The position numbers and the translations under genes were made by a program. The notes below the pieces were generated by a model. The model searched no databases, was not told the origin of the DNA, and saw nothing but the letters and a program-made list of their open reading frames with translations. DNA of 15,898 bases from JANLSO01 sp031362405 (GTDB lineage Bacteria > Actinomycetota > Thermoleophilia > Miltoncostaeales > Miltoncostaeaceae). This document shows, piece after piece, positions 5,192 through 12,758 of this stretch (within the stretch, counting starts at the first letter, position 1; each line of letters starts with the position of its first letter). The stretch is taken from NCBI GenBank assembly GCA_031362405.1, contig JANLSO010000058.1, positions 1 to 15,898 on the forward strand. The letters are read 5' to 3'.

Positions 5192-6832
5192 TTACGCCGG
5201 ACGGGCAGTTGAGAGCCATTTCACGGCCTGACCGCGGCGTCGGTCGAGCTGGTCGATGGTCGCCTCACCGATCCGTTCGATCGCGACGCGGCGGTTGAGG
5301 TCGGAGTTCACCTGGGCGTGGGGCATGCCCGTGACGCGACAGATCTGGCGCACCAGGGCGGCATTGGAATCGCGCAGCTCGCGGCGGCGTTGGCGCGGGC
5401 GCACCGGTTCACCTGTCGCGTCGATGGCCTCGAGGCCCGCGAGTGCCGGCGCGGGAGCCAAATGCAGGAGGAGGTCGCTCTCGTCGTCGACATCAGGGGC
5501 GAACATGCTGATACCGAGATCGTCATCGGGCCGGTCGAGTTCGGGCGCGGCGGTCGCCACCGCGGAGAGCGCGGTGAACAACGAAAGCTGCTCCTCGGGT
5601 TCGAGGCGGTCCCACTCAAGAGCCTCATCCTCGCCGAGATCCTCGGTGCCCTCGGCCTGTCGCAGGCTGTGGCGCCGTTGTTGGGCGATCCCCACCGCGT
5701 GGGCCCGCAGGCGCCAATCGTCGGGAATGAACATGTAGCTCGGCTGCGCGCCGAGACCACGCACGAACCGCACGAGGCGCCCGACGGCCTGGCGGAAGAA
5801 CAGCTCCGTGGTCGTCGTCGTCGCGAACACCCCGACGCGCAGTCGGGGGATGTCAACGCCCTCGGAGATCATCCGCACCGCGACGATCCACGGGTCGGTG
5901 CCGGTCGTAAAGCGGGTGATGCGGTCGCTGGCATCGGCGTCTTCCGATACCGCCACGGTCGCGTTCACCCCCACCCGTTGGCGCAGGATCGCCGCGATCC
6001 CTCGGGCGTGCTCCTGGTCGGTGGCGATCACGAGCCCGCCGGCGTCGGGGTGAGTGAGGCGGACTTTCTCGAGCTGAGCATGTGCCCGCGCGAGCACGGC
6101 CGGCAGCCACTCGCCGTCGACCGACAGCGCGGTGCGAAGGCGCAGTGATGCCGCCGCCGCATCGAGATGCTCTTGGAACGAGGCCGCGGCAAAGGAACCA
6201 CTCCGGTCGATCCACTCCATCCGGCCATCGACCCGCGGAAAGATCACGGGCCGAATCACCCGCCCGTCCGAAAGGGCGTCGCCGTAGCCGTACTCCAGGT
6301 CGGCGTGGGCGAGGTCGTCGTCGTATCGGACGAACGGGATCGCCTGGGTATCCGAACGAAATGGCGTTCCCGAAAGACACAGGCGCACCGCGGCGCCCTC
6401 GAACGCGGCCCGCACCCCGTCGCCCCAGGCGCGCTCGTCACCGGCATGGTGGACCTCGTCGAGCACCACGAATGCCCCGCGCGCGATCTCGGCAAGCGCT
6501 GCGTGGCTGCCCGAGACCTGCTGGTAGGTCGTCACGAGGCCGTGGACGTCGGCGGGAAGGCGCCCGTCGGCGCTGGTCCACTCGGTCTCAAGATGCAGGT
6601 CGAGGGCCTCGGCGGCGTCGGCCCACTGGCCCTTGAGGTGGGAGGTGGGGGCGACGATCACCAGCCGGCGCGCGGGGTTGGCGGCGAGGTCTTCTCGCGC
6701 GGCGGTCAGTGCGAAGGTCGTCTTACCTGCCCCGGGCGTCGCCACGGCGAGAAAATCCGGTCCGGTGCGGGCGCGAAAGCTGTCGAGCGCCTCTTTCTGC
6801 CAGCGCCTCAGACGGATCGATCGCGCGCTCAG
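5192..6832 (-). CDS. Superfamily 2 DEAD/DEAH-type helicase (COG1061-like)
   Basis: A 546-aa protein if started at CTG 6832. It opens with a Q-motif-like segment (IRLRRWQKEALDSF) and has Walker A ATPGAGKT (~31-38), Walker B DEVHH (~125-129) and motif III SGTPFR (~154-159). Motif V is MISEGVDIP and motif VI QAVGRLVR (~348-355). The last ~170 residues are an acidic linker and a small basic domain that I do not recognise. Members translocate on or unwind DNA/RNA using ATP; this one has no nuclease domain, so it is not a full restriction subunit. There is no ATG, GTG or TTG between GTG 7018 and the Walker A motif. CTG 6832 has GAGGAG 8 nt upstream and overlaps the stop of the CDF remnant as CTGA. 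GTG 7021 or 7018 would add ~63 residues that read another gene's sequence out of frame. Family certain, start uncertain. Confidence 0.88.
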   Translation of the reverse strand: MSARSIRLRRWQKEALDSFRARTGPDFLAVATPGAGKTTFALTAAREDLAANPARRLVIVAPTSHLKGQWADAAEALDLHLETEWTSADGRLPADVHGLVTTYQQVSGSHAALAEIARGAFVVLDEVHHAGDERAWGDGVRAAFEGAAVRLCLSGTPFRSDTQAIPFVRYDDDLAHADLEYGYGDALSDGRVIRPVIFPRVDGRMEWIDRSGSFAAASFQEHLDAAAASLRLRTALSVDGEWLPAVLARAHAQLEKVRLTHPDAGGLVIATDQEHARGIAAILRQRVGVNATVAVSEDADASDRITRFTTGTDPWIVAVRMISEGVDIPRLRVGVFATTTTTELFFRQAVGRLVRFVRGLGAQPSYMFIPDDWRLRAHAVGIAQQRRHSLRQAEGTEDLGEDEALEWDRLEPEEQLSLFTALSAVATAAPELDRPDDDLGISMFAPDVDDESDLLLHLAPAPALAGLEAIDATGEPVRPRQRRRELRDSNAALVRQICRVTGMPHAQVNSDLNRRVAIERIGEATIDQLDRRRGQAVKWLSTARPA

Positions 6833-6978
6833 GCCGACCGCTCCTCGTAGACGTCGGGCGTGGGGAAAACGAGCGTCGTCAACGAGCCCGTGAACGCGAA
6901 AGCGATGAACTTCGCCGTCGTGATGCCGAGATTCGCGAAAAGCGCTGCGGCAATCTCCTTCTTTCTGCCTTCGTGCAC
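6829..6978 (-). pseudogene. Truncated cation diffusion facilitator (CDF) transporter remnant
   Basis: A 49-codon frame starting at GTG 6978, with GAGG 7 nt upstream, encodes VHEGRKKEIAAALFANLG followed by ITTAKFIAFAFTGS. This matches the N-terminus and first transmembrane helix of CDF-family metal efflux proteins (pattern AAL-x-ANLGI-x-x-AKF-x-AF-x-x-TGS). The resemblance stops at the TGS (near 6883), where the family continues SSMLAE(A/S)xHS. Here 17 unrelated residues follow, to a TGA at 6831-6829. A full gene would be ~300 aa, so this is a deletion remnant whose 3' part was replaced by the helicase locus. It still has a ribosome-binding site and its stop overlaps the helicase CTG, so it may be translated. 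Homology is from memory of the family and needs a search. Confidence 0.6.
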
Positions 6979-7052
6979 GGATACACCTCGTCGCTGTGAG
7001 CGCGCCATCTTGAGGCACCACTCGGACGGACGGTACGTGAGCCCGCTAATCA

Positions 7053-7058
7053 GAGGAG
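7053..7058 (+). promoter_or_regulatory. Ribosome-binding site of a possible leader peptide
   Basis: GAGGAG lies 3 nt before the ATG at 7062 and ~52 nt before the ATG of the secreted protein at 7111. It therefore serves the small frame at 7062 rather than the main gene. Confidence 0.4.
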
Positions 7059-7061
7059 CTG

Positions 7062-7118
7062 ATGACGACACCGATTTCTCACGAGTTCATGATCCGGGCG
7101 TCCGAGTGCGATGAGTAG
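7062..7118 (+). CDS. Possible 18-aa leader peptide overlapping the secreted-protein start
   Basis: ATG 7062 opens an 18-codon frame (MTTPISHEFMIRASECDE) that stops at TAG 7116-7118, 8 nt inside the next gene (ATG 7111). It has the only good ribosome-binding site in this upstream region, while the large gene has none. Terminating ribosomes would end on the downstream start codon, giving translational coupling. The composition shows no obvious attenuator run. It is too short to score as coding, so the case rests on the ribosome-binding site and overlap. Confidence 0.3.
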   Translation: MTTPISHEFMIRASECDE

Positions 7119-8298
7119 ATTGCTCGCCGTGCCTCGTCTCGTACTCCTTCTCGCCGTCGTGGCCACGCTCGCCGCCACGCCCGTCGCGTCGGCCTCCGTG
7201 ACCCCGGTCATCGTCACCGAGCAGCTCGGGGCCGTCCGCCAAGTCGTCGCCGGCGACGGCTTCGTGGCGTGGACGCGCTGCGCCGGGCCACAGGGGCCGA
7301 CGGAGATCTGGAGTGCCCGCACGCCGCGCGGCAGCGCCCGTCGCGTTGCCGGAATCCGCGTTGCGGGAACGTGCGAGCCGATTCGCCTGGCCGGAACCTG
7401 GCGCGGGTCGGTCGTCGCCTTCGTGCCGGGCCTGCAGGGGTTGCGCAGCCTCGAGGTGATCGACCTTGTCAGCGGCGCCCGCCGCGTGCTCGATCAGGAG
7501 GTCGCGACGGCCGACGGACGCTCGCTCGTCGCCGTCGACACCTCGGGCCCGCAGGTGGCGTGGCTCAAAAGCGAGGGGCCTCCGGGTTTCCGGGTGACCC
7601 AGGCGATGGTCGCCGATCTGCGTCTGCCGCAATCGGCGCCGGGCCTCGCCTATTCGCGCTCGCTGGTGGCCAGCGTCGTGGTTCCCACCGGGATCTGGGT
7701 AAACGGCCGGGGTGAGGTCGCCGTCCGTGAGGTTCTGGCGGGGGCTCAGTACGGCTACGGCTCCGCCGACCAGCGCGTCACTCTGATCCGCCCGGGCCGG
7801 CCGCCGTTGCGGTTGACCCAGGTCAGCACCGGTGGCCGCGTCGTCGGTGGGGATCTCGGTACCCGCTGGTTCGTCTACTCGATCGCGCGCGACGACCGGC
7901 TTCGGGTCTGGGTCTACGTGTACGACATCACCACCAAGACCCGGCGGGTGCTGCGCGTCGCCAACGCCGCCTCTGCGTCGGTTGCGCGCGAGGCCCCGGC
8001 GCTGCCGAGCCCGGTACTCGGCGGAAGCCGGGCGGCGTGGCGTGAGCGCACCCGGGGTCCCGGAGGGTTTATCGACCGCATCCGCGTCTACGACCTCGGT
8101 CGAAAGCGTGCCTCCATACCGATCGCGCTCCCCGACTCGGCCGGGCAGCGACTCTTTCTCAGCCCGCCGGCTCTGGGGCGCCGCACCGTCGCGTGGGCGC
8201 AGGTGCGTCTGGCTACCGCCGGCGGTGGCCAGGGCGGCTTTCTCGGGCTCCCGCCCACCGGGGCCCGCTCACGTGTGGTGACCGCCGCCCTGCGGTAG
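7111..8298 (+). CDS. Secreted protein of unknown function, probable beta-propeller-like fold
   Basis: A 395-aa protein. Residues 1-29 form a clear Sec signal peptide: SRLL with Arg, then a hydrophobic LVLLLAVVATLAA core, and a cleavage site after VASA. The mature part has recurrent strand-rich units with patterns such as GDGFVAWTR, GTWRGSVVAFV, SGPQVAWLK, LGTRWFVYSIARD, LGGSRAAWRER and LGRRTVAWAQV. These resemble the blades of TolB/WD-like propellers (a G-x-R/W-x-V-A-W core), though I recognise no named family. No lipobox Cys follows the signal, so it is probably released or periplasm-like. The start has no ribosome-binding site and may be coupled to the small frame at 7062. It converges on the membrane protein gene with a 23-bp gap and no visible terminator. 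Confidence 0.75.
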   Translation: MSRLLAVPRLVLLLAVVATLAATPVASASVTPVIVTEQLGAVRQVVAGDGFVAWTRCAGPQGPTEIWSARTPRGSARRVAGIRVAGTCEPIRLAGTWRGSVVAFVPGLQGLRSLEVIDLVSGARRVLDQEVATADGRSLVAVDTSGPQVAWLKSEGPPGFRVTQAMVADLRLPQSAPGLAYSRSLVASVVVPTGIWVNGRGEVAVREVLAGAQYGYGSADQRVTLIRPGRPPLRLTQVSTGGRVVGGDLGTRWFVYSIARDDRLRVWVYVYDITTKTRRVLRVANAASASVAREAPALPSPVLGGSRAAWRERTRGPGGFIDRIRVYDLGRKRASIPIALPDSAGQRLFLSPPALGRRTVAWAQVRLATAGGGQGGFLGLPPTGARSRVVTAALR

Positions 8299-8321
8299 CT
8301 CTCGCGGCCGTTTGGTCGTTG

Positions 8322-9395
8322 TCAGTCGCCGGGGAACAACACCCACAGCTCAGGGCGGCCGCAATTGCAGTGCACCGCGCGTGAGAGCAGCCCGAAGGAC
8401 GCCCACGAGAGGAACAGCGCCATGCGCGCCGTGTGCCAGGGCTGCGGCAGTTCGGCGCCGGGTGCGTCGAGCGCCGCCAGGCGCCGCTCGAGTGAGGGCA
8501 CGGGATGAAAGATCGTCTCGACAAGGCCGTTGCGTCGCGGCTCGTCATCCTGCGCGGCATCGAGGCGGCGCAGGGCGCGGGTGAGATCCTCACGGTCGAT
8601 GCCACTCGCCATCGTCGCGCGGTCGACGGCGACCACGGCCGGGCGCGAGAACGAGGGCAGGACGAGGAGCCCGAGAAACGACCAGAGCGTCATCCACAGA
8701 GCCAGCGTCGCAAGGCCCGCCACCGACGTCGCGTGTGTGTCAGTCGCCCACAGGGCAACGGCCAGCCCGGACAGGTTGAAGGCCACCGCCACGACAACGC
8801 CGAGCGCACGCGCGCCAGACACCCTGACCGCCTCGCGCCGCGCCGCCTGGATTCGCCCGGTGTCGGCGTCCCACGTGGCGCAGAGCACGACGTGGTCGCG
8901 GCCGGGTAGCCCGACAATGCCGCCGACGAACGATGGATCGGCCGCCTGCAGGCACGCACCCGACCGGCGGACACCCCCGATGATCACGGCCAGCGGAACC
9001 TGCAGCGTGAGAAGGCCGACCATCAACACGGCCGCCGCGGCGAGGGCTCCGGCATCGCCTCCCGCCCGGCCGCCGACGAGCAGCGCGAGCCCGACGACCA
9101 CAAGGCACACGCCATGGGCCACGACACCGCGAACCAAAACCCGGCCGTAGCCGCGGGCTACCGGTCGGTCGTAGCGGCGAGGAAGCCGATGCCCTCCGAG
9201 AAGGTCGAACGGTGCGGAAACCGCGGCGTAGAGCACGACGAGCAGAGCCAACCACCCCACATCCGACCACGCCCACGAGGTCGACGTCGCAAGAGTCGCC
9301 TCCGGCGTTCCGGTGGCGAGCAGAACGGTCGAAAGGACCACGAAGGTCCCAACACAGGCGATCCCCAGGCGCAATCGGGACCGCGCGTACGTCAC
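8322..9395 (-). CDS. Polytopic membrane protein resembling a degenerate M48 peptidase
   Basis: A 357-aa protein with about six or seven hydrophobic segments near residues 9-27, 45-62, 88-108, 116-140, 195-217 and 226-248, plus a weak one near 323-340. The section LPSFSRPAVVAVDRATMA (~246-263) followed by FHPVPSLERRLAAL (~296-309) recalls the SR-x-x-E-x-x-AD-x-x-A helix and the HP-x-x-x-x-R end of M48 (HtpX/CAAX) metalloproteases. The zinc motif HExxH is absent, and Glu/Asp positions are replaced, so it would be catalytically dead. The C-terminus (AVHCNCGRPELWVLFPGD) is unusual. I do not know its function. The GTG at 9395 has no ribosome-binding site. M48 relationship is an inference from pattern, moderately sure. 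Confidence 0.65.
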   Translation of the reverse strand: MTYARSRLRLGIACVGTFVVLSTVLLATGTPEATLATSTSWAWSDVGWLALLVVLYAAVSAPFDLLGGHRLPRRYDRPVARGYGRVLVRGVVAHGVCLVVVGLALLVGGRAGGDAGALAAAAVLMVGLLTLQVPLAVIIGGVRRSGACLQAADPSFVGGIVGLPGRDHVVLCATWDADTGRIQAARREAVRVSGARALGVVVAVAFNLSGLAVALWATDTHATSVAGLATLALWMTLWSFLGLLVLPSFSRPAVVAVDRATMASGIDREDLTRALRRLDAAQDDEPRRNGLVETIFHPVPSLERRLAALDAPGAELPQPWHTARMALFLSWASFGLLSRAVHCNCGRPELWVLFPGD

Positions 9396-9478
9396 CCGGG
9401 TGGGGGAAGGAGGATTCTCGAGAACGTCGCTGATGCGGCACCGTCCGATGCTGGTTGGGGAGGAGCCCGGTCGATCAC

Positions 9479-9541
9479 GCTAGCGGCGCGCGGAGCTGGT
9501 CGCGGGGGCTACGGTCGTCGCGCCGCGCGTGGTCCGCTAGC
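9479..9541. repeat. Long imperfect inverted repeat upstream of the flavin reductase gene
   Basis: GCTAGCGG+CGCGCGG (9479-9493) pairs with CCGCGCG (9523-9529) and, after a 4-nt TGGT bulge, CCGCTAGC (9534-9541). This is 15 base pairs around a 29-nt loop. A second small hairpin GGCGC-5nt-GCGCC follows at 9548-9562. Both lie between divergent genes and 30-110 nt before the ATG at 9592. They could be a leader RNA structure or a DNA operator. No known riboswitch consensus is recognised. Confidence 0.6.
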
Positions 9542-9591
9542 TTCCCGGGCGCTGCTGGCGCCGCGACGGCGACGACGAGAAGGAGACCCGC

Positions 9592-10080
9592 ATGTCATCG
9601 CACGACGTGAGCCCCGAGGCCTTTCGCAACGCCCTTGCCCGCTGGGCGAGTGGTGTCACCGTTGTCACGGCACACGACGACGGTGACCCGGTGGGGATGA
9701 CCGCCGCGTCATTCTCGTCGCTGTCGCTCGATCCGCCCCTGGTCCTCGTGTGTATCGCGCACTCGGCCCGCAGCCACGCGGCGCTGACCGGCGCCGAGGG
9801 ATTCATCGTGCACGTGCTCTCGCACGAGCAGCAGCACTTCAGCGAACGGTTCTCAAAGCCCGGTTCGAAGTTCGACGACCTCGAGACCGGCGAGGGGTTG
9901 TTCGGCGCTCCGCTTTTGCCGCTCGGGACCGCCCGCCTTGAATGCGAGCGCCACGCAACGCTCGACGGTGGCGACCACACGATCCTCGTCGGGCGCGTGC
10001 GATCTGCCGAATCCACCGACGCCGAACCGCTCGTTTACTGGGATCGCTCCTACCGCGGTGTGACGATCGTCGGCGACTGA
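9592..10080 (+). CDS. Flavin reductase-like domain protein (FMN-binding split barrel)
   Basis: A 162-aa protein of the flavin reductase (DIM6/NTAB, HpaC-like) family, at the usual length. It shows the N-terminal FRNALARWASGVTVVTA and the FMN-phosphate segment GMTAASFSSLSLDPPLVLVCI. NSxS-like SARSHAAL, FIVHVLSHEQQHFSERF, and the late GDHTILVGRV and LVYWDRSYRGV segments follow. Members reduce FMN/FAD with NAD(P)H for a partner monooxygenase or bind flavin directly; no monooxygenase is nearby, so the partner is unknown. The ATG at 9592 has AGAAGGAG 6 nt upstream. The murI GTG follows the stop after 4 nt, so the two are in one operon. Confidence 0.92.
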   Translation: MSSHDVSPEAFRNALARWASGVTVVTAHDDGDPVGMTAASFSSLSLDPPLVLVCIAHSARSHAALTGAEGFIVHVLSHEQQHFSERFSKPGSKFDDLETGEGLFGAPLLPLGTARLECERHATLDGGDHTILVGRVRSAESTDAEPLVYWDRSYRGVTIVGD

Positions 10081-10084
10081 GCCC

Positions 10085-10885
10085 GTGCCGGGTGCGGATC
10101 TGGCCGTCGGCGTCTTCGACTCGGGAGTCGGTGGGCTGACGGTTCTCGACGAGTGTCTCGCGCAACTGCCGGCCGAGGACTTCGTCTACTTCGGTGACAC
10201 CGCGTTCTTTCCGTACGGCGAGAAGTCGGCCGACGCCCTGCGGGGGCGTGCCACGGCGATTTCTGCCTGGCTGCAGATCCAAGGGGTCAAAACGATTGTC
10301 GTGGCCTGCAACACAGCGACCGCCGCAGCGCTCGATCACCTCCAAACGACCCTCGATCTGCCGGTAATGGGGGTCATGACGCCCGAGGCGCACGCGGCCG
10401 TCCAGGCCTCTCGGAACCGACGGATCGGGCTCTTGGCGACCGAGGCGACGGTGCGCTCGGGCTCGTATGAGCGGATGGTCCATGCTCACGACGCCGGGGT
10501 GACGGTGACCTCCGTCGCCTGCCCGCTGCTCGCTCCGGCGATCCAAAGCGGTGACCCATTCGACGAGCGCATTGTCGCGATGGTGCGCGAGTACGTCGCT
10601 CCACTTCGTGACGCGCGCGTCGACACGGTCATCCTCGGGTGCACGCACTATCCGATGATCGATCGTCTGCTGCGGCGCTCACTGCCCGGGGTTACGCTGA
10701 TCAAAAGTGGGGAAGAGCTGGCGCGCGAGCTCGGCGAATCGCTGGTTCGCAAAGGAATCGCGCGTGATGGCGACCGGGAGGGCAGCTACCGGTTCGCCTG
10801 CAGCGGCGACCCCGAGGGTTTCCGGCGCCTCGGTAGCCGGTTTCTGCAGATGCCGCTCGGCGCCGTCGAACACGTCGCTCTCTAA
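10085..10885 (+). CDS. murI: Glutamate racemase
   Basis: A 266-aa protein, normal for the family. It converts L- to D-glutamate for peptidoglycan in the cytoplasm. The sequence has the N-terminal substrate loop VGVFDSGVGGLTV (~8-20, with Asp12 and Ser13) and YFGDTAFFPYGEKS (~35-48). The first catalytic cysteine is Cys75 in VVACNTATAAAL and the second Cys186 in ILGCTHYPMI. Both acid/base cysteines are present, so it should be active. The GTG at 10085 lies 4 nt after the flavin reductase stop and is a short way before the conserved FDSGVGG. Its TAA overlaps the next ATG by one base (TAATG), so the following hydrolase is translationally coupled. Confidence 0.97.
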   Translation: MPGADLAVGVFDSGVGGLTVLDECLAQLPAEDFVYFGDTAFFPYGEKSADALRGRATAISAWLQIQGVKTIVVACNTATAAALDHLQTTLDLPVMGVMTPEAHAAVQASRNRRIGLLATEATVRSGSYERMVHAHDAGVTVTSVACPLLAPAIQSGDPFDERIVAMVREYVAPLRDARVDTVILGCTHYPMIDRLLRRSLPGVTLIKSGEELARELGESLVRKGIARDGDREGSYRFACSGDPEGFRRLGSRFLQMPLGAVEHVAL

Positions 10886-11778
10886 TGCCGGTCGAGCACC
10901 GGTTGGTGACGCTCACAGCGATCGACGGTGAACGTCACGACGCGATGCTCGTGATCGATGAGCGTGCCACTCGTCGCCGCGAGCGGGCGACCGGGCGACG
11001 GACCTCCGCCTTTCACGTGCACGGGATCATGGGGAACTTCCTCGTGGGAACGCTGCGCTTTCTGGCCCCGGCGGTCGCCCGCGAAGGCGTACCGGTGCTT
11101 GTCGCCGAGACCCGGATGGGCAACGTCGGCCAGCTTGTCGGCCCGGGCATCTTCGATCGCGCGCGGCTCGATCTCGATGCCGCCGCCCGGTGGCTTCGCG
11201 AGGAGGTCTCGGACGAGCTCTATGCGTTCGGCTACTCCTCCGGGGCGGCCCTGGCGATCCGTTGGGCGGCGAACCAGCCACGCGGATCCCTTCGTGGTCT
11301 GGTCGGTCTTGGCACACCGTGGAGTCTTCCCGCCGCCCAGGAGGCGCGAGCCCGCAGGTGGGGGGCCGAGCCAGGCTACGAGAGAATCTTCGCCGAGGCC
11401 AAACGGGTCGTGCAGAGCGCTCGGGGCGACGACGCCGATCGCCTGTTCGTGATCGAGCGCAGCCGTGGGCCGACCCGCCACCCGCGGCATGGCGAGGTCT
11501 ACACCTACCGCACGTGGTGGCATTCGCGCGGCCCGCGGGCCGAGGCGGCGATGACGCATCTGCAGATCCCGCGGCTGGACGCGCCGTTGCTTTTGTTGCA
11601 GTGCGACGCCGACGTGATCGTGCACCCTGAAGAAGTGGGAGCGCTCGCCAAGATCGCGCGACGGGCGGGCAACCCTGACGTCGAGGTCGTGATGTTCGAT
11701 GGGGGCGACCATGCGTTCGCCGGGCGCGAACTCTTGGCGATCAACGCCGTCACGGGCTGGCTGAGGAGGCACCCGTGA
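10885..11778 (+). CDS. Alpha/beta hydrolase, first of a tandem pair
   Basis: A 297-aa alpha/beta hydrolase. The oxyanion strand HVHGIMGNF lies at ~44-52, the nucleophile elbow GYSSG at 116-120 (Ser118), an acid CDADVIVHP at ~240-248 (Asp241 or Asp243), and the catalytic His276 in GGDHAFAG. Between the elbow and the acid is a cap region with RGPTRHPRHGEVYTYRTWW, also present in the next gene. Cytoplasmic, no signal peptide. The substrate is unknown; the family covers esterases, lipases and C-C hydrolases. The ATG at 10885 overlaps the murI stop by one base and lacks its own ribosome-binding site, so it depends on coupling. The 3' end overlaps the next gene by 4 bp (GTGA). Confidence 0.85.
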   Translation: MPVEHRLVTLTAIDGERHDAMLVIDERATRRRERATGRRTSAFHVHGIMGNFLVGTLRFLAPAVAREGVPVLVAETRMGNVGQLVGPGIFDRARLDLDAAARWLREEVSDELYAFGYSSGAALAIRWAANQPRGSLRGLVGLGTPWSLPAAQEARARRWGAEPGYERIFAEAKRVVQSARGDDADRLFVIERSRGPTRHPRHGEVYTYRTWWHSRGPRAEAAMTHLQIPRLDAPLLLLQCDADVIVHPEEVGALAKIARRAGNPDVEVVMFDGGDHAFAGRELLAINAVTGWLRRHP

Positions 11779-12758
11779 CCGGTCGGGGCCGCACTCCCCC
11801 GCGCGTGCAGCGGCGGCGCATGCCCATGTTCGGTGACGACGACCGCCGCATCGATACCCGCACCGTCATCCTCGATACCGCCGACGGGCATCGGTGGGAC
11901 GCCATGCTCTTTCGCCCGCGCGACGCCGATCCGGCGCGCCGTCGAGTGGCGGTGATGGTCGTGCACGGGTCGGTGGGGAACTACCTCACCGGGGTTCCCC
12001 GCCGCCTGGCATTTGGGATCGCCGAGGCCGGATGGTCGACGTTGGCGATCAACACCCGAATGGCCAACTACGGGCCGTTCTTCGGCGGCGGGTTGCTCGA
12101 TCGAACGCCCCTCGACCTCGATGCGGGGATCCATGCCCTGCGCAACCGCGGCTACACGCGAATCGTGCTGCTGGGCTTCAGCATGGGCGCGACCATGGTC
12201 ACGAGCTACCAGGCCATCCGTGAGCCGGCCGATGTCGTCGGCGTGGCCACGCTGGCCCATCCCCTCTCCCTGCCGCAGTCACTGCGCCGCCGCTGGGATG
12301 CATTCGGCGCCGAGCCCAGCTACGGGGAAATGACGCATCTCGCCTGGCGGGCCCTCGGGCGCCACGATTCGCCCGAGAACGACCGCATCGTGGTCGTGCG
12401 CCGCGCCAAGGGCCCAACCGATCACCCGGAACACTGCGAGATCTGGACCTACCGCACGTGGTGGCACGCCCGCGGACCCGAGGCCCTCAACGCCGAGTCG
12501 CGGCGCTGGGTCGGGATCCTGCGGGTCCCGCTGGCGATCGTCCAAGGTGGCGCCGACCCGTTGATCCCGATCACCGAAGGCGAAGAGCTTGCGCGCCTCG
12601 CGCGAGCCGGCGGTTGCCCCGACGTGCATCTGGAGTACATCGACGGTGCCGATCATGTCTTGACGGGGCGTGAGAGCCCGGCCGTCGCGGCCCTGGTCGG
12701 ATGGATCGAACGGACGGTCAACGCTCACCCGAGCGCGGCGAGCACCTCGGTCATCTGA
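11775..12758 (+). CDS. Alpha/beta hydrolase, second of a tandem pair
   Basis: A 327-aa paralogue of the preceding hydrolase. It has oxyanion strand MVVHGSVGNYL (~61-71), elbow GFSMG (134-138, Ser136), acid GGADPLIP (Asp261) and GADHVLTG (His293). The same cap motif reads KGPTDHPEHCEIWTYRTWW, and the TRM segment after the third strand (INTRMANYG) matches AETRMGNVG of the first. It has a ~15-residue basic N-terminal extension. The GTG at 11775 is supported by GAGGAGG 5 nt upstream, and the ATG at 11820 has none. The two copies are diverged, suggesting an old duplication and different substrates or a heteromer. The last 34 bp overlap the convergent sirtuin gene. Confidence 0.85.
   Translation: MTGRGRTPPRVQRRRMPMFGDDDRRIDTRTVILDTADGHRWDAMLFRPRDADPARRRVAVMVVHGSVGNYLTGVPRRLAFGIAEAGWSTLAINTRMANYGPFFGGGLLDRTPLDLDAGIHALRNRGYTRIVLLGFSMGATMVTSYQAIREPADVVGVATLAHPLSLPQSLRRRWDAFGAEPSYGEMTHLAWRALGRHDSPENDRIVVVRRAKGPTDHPEHCEIWTYRTWWHARGPEALNAESRRWVGILRVPLAIVQGGADPLIPITEGEELARLARAGGCPDVHLEYIDGADHVLTGRESPAVAALVGWIERTVNAHPSAASTSVI

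Noticed and set aside
5318..6148. 276-codon plus-strand frame opposite the helicase
   Set aside because: The helicase motifs on the other strand are unambiguous; this frame has none.
10882..11772. 296-codon minus-strand frame opposite the first hydrolase
   Set aside because: It mirrors the hydrolase codons almost exactly and has no recognisable domain. It is typical of high-GC antisense shadows.
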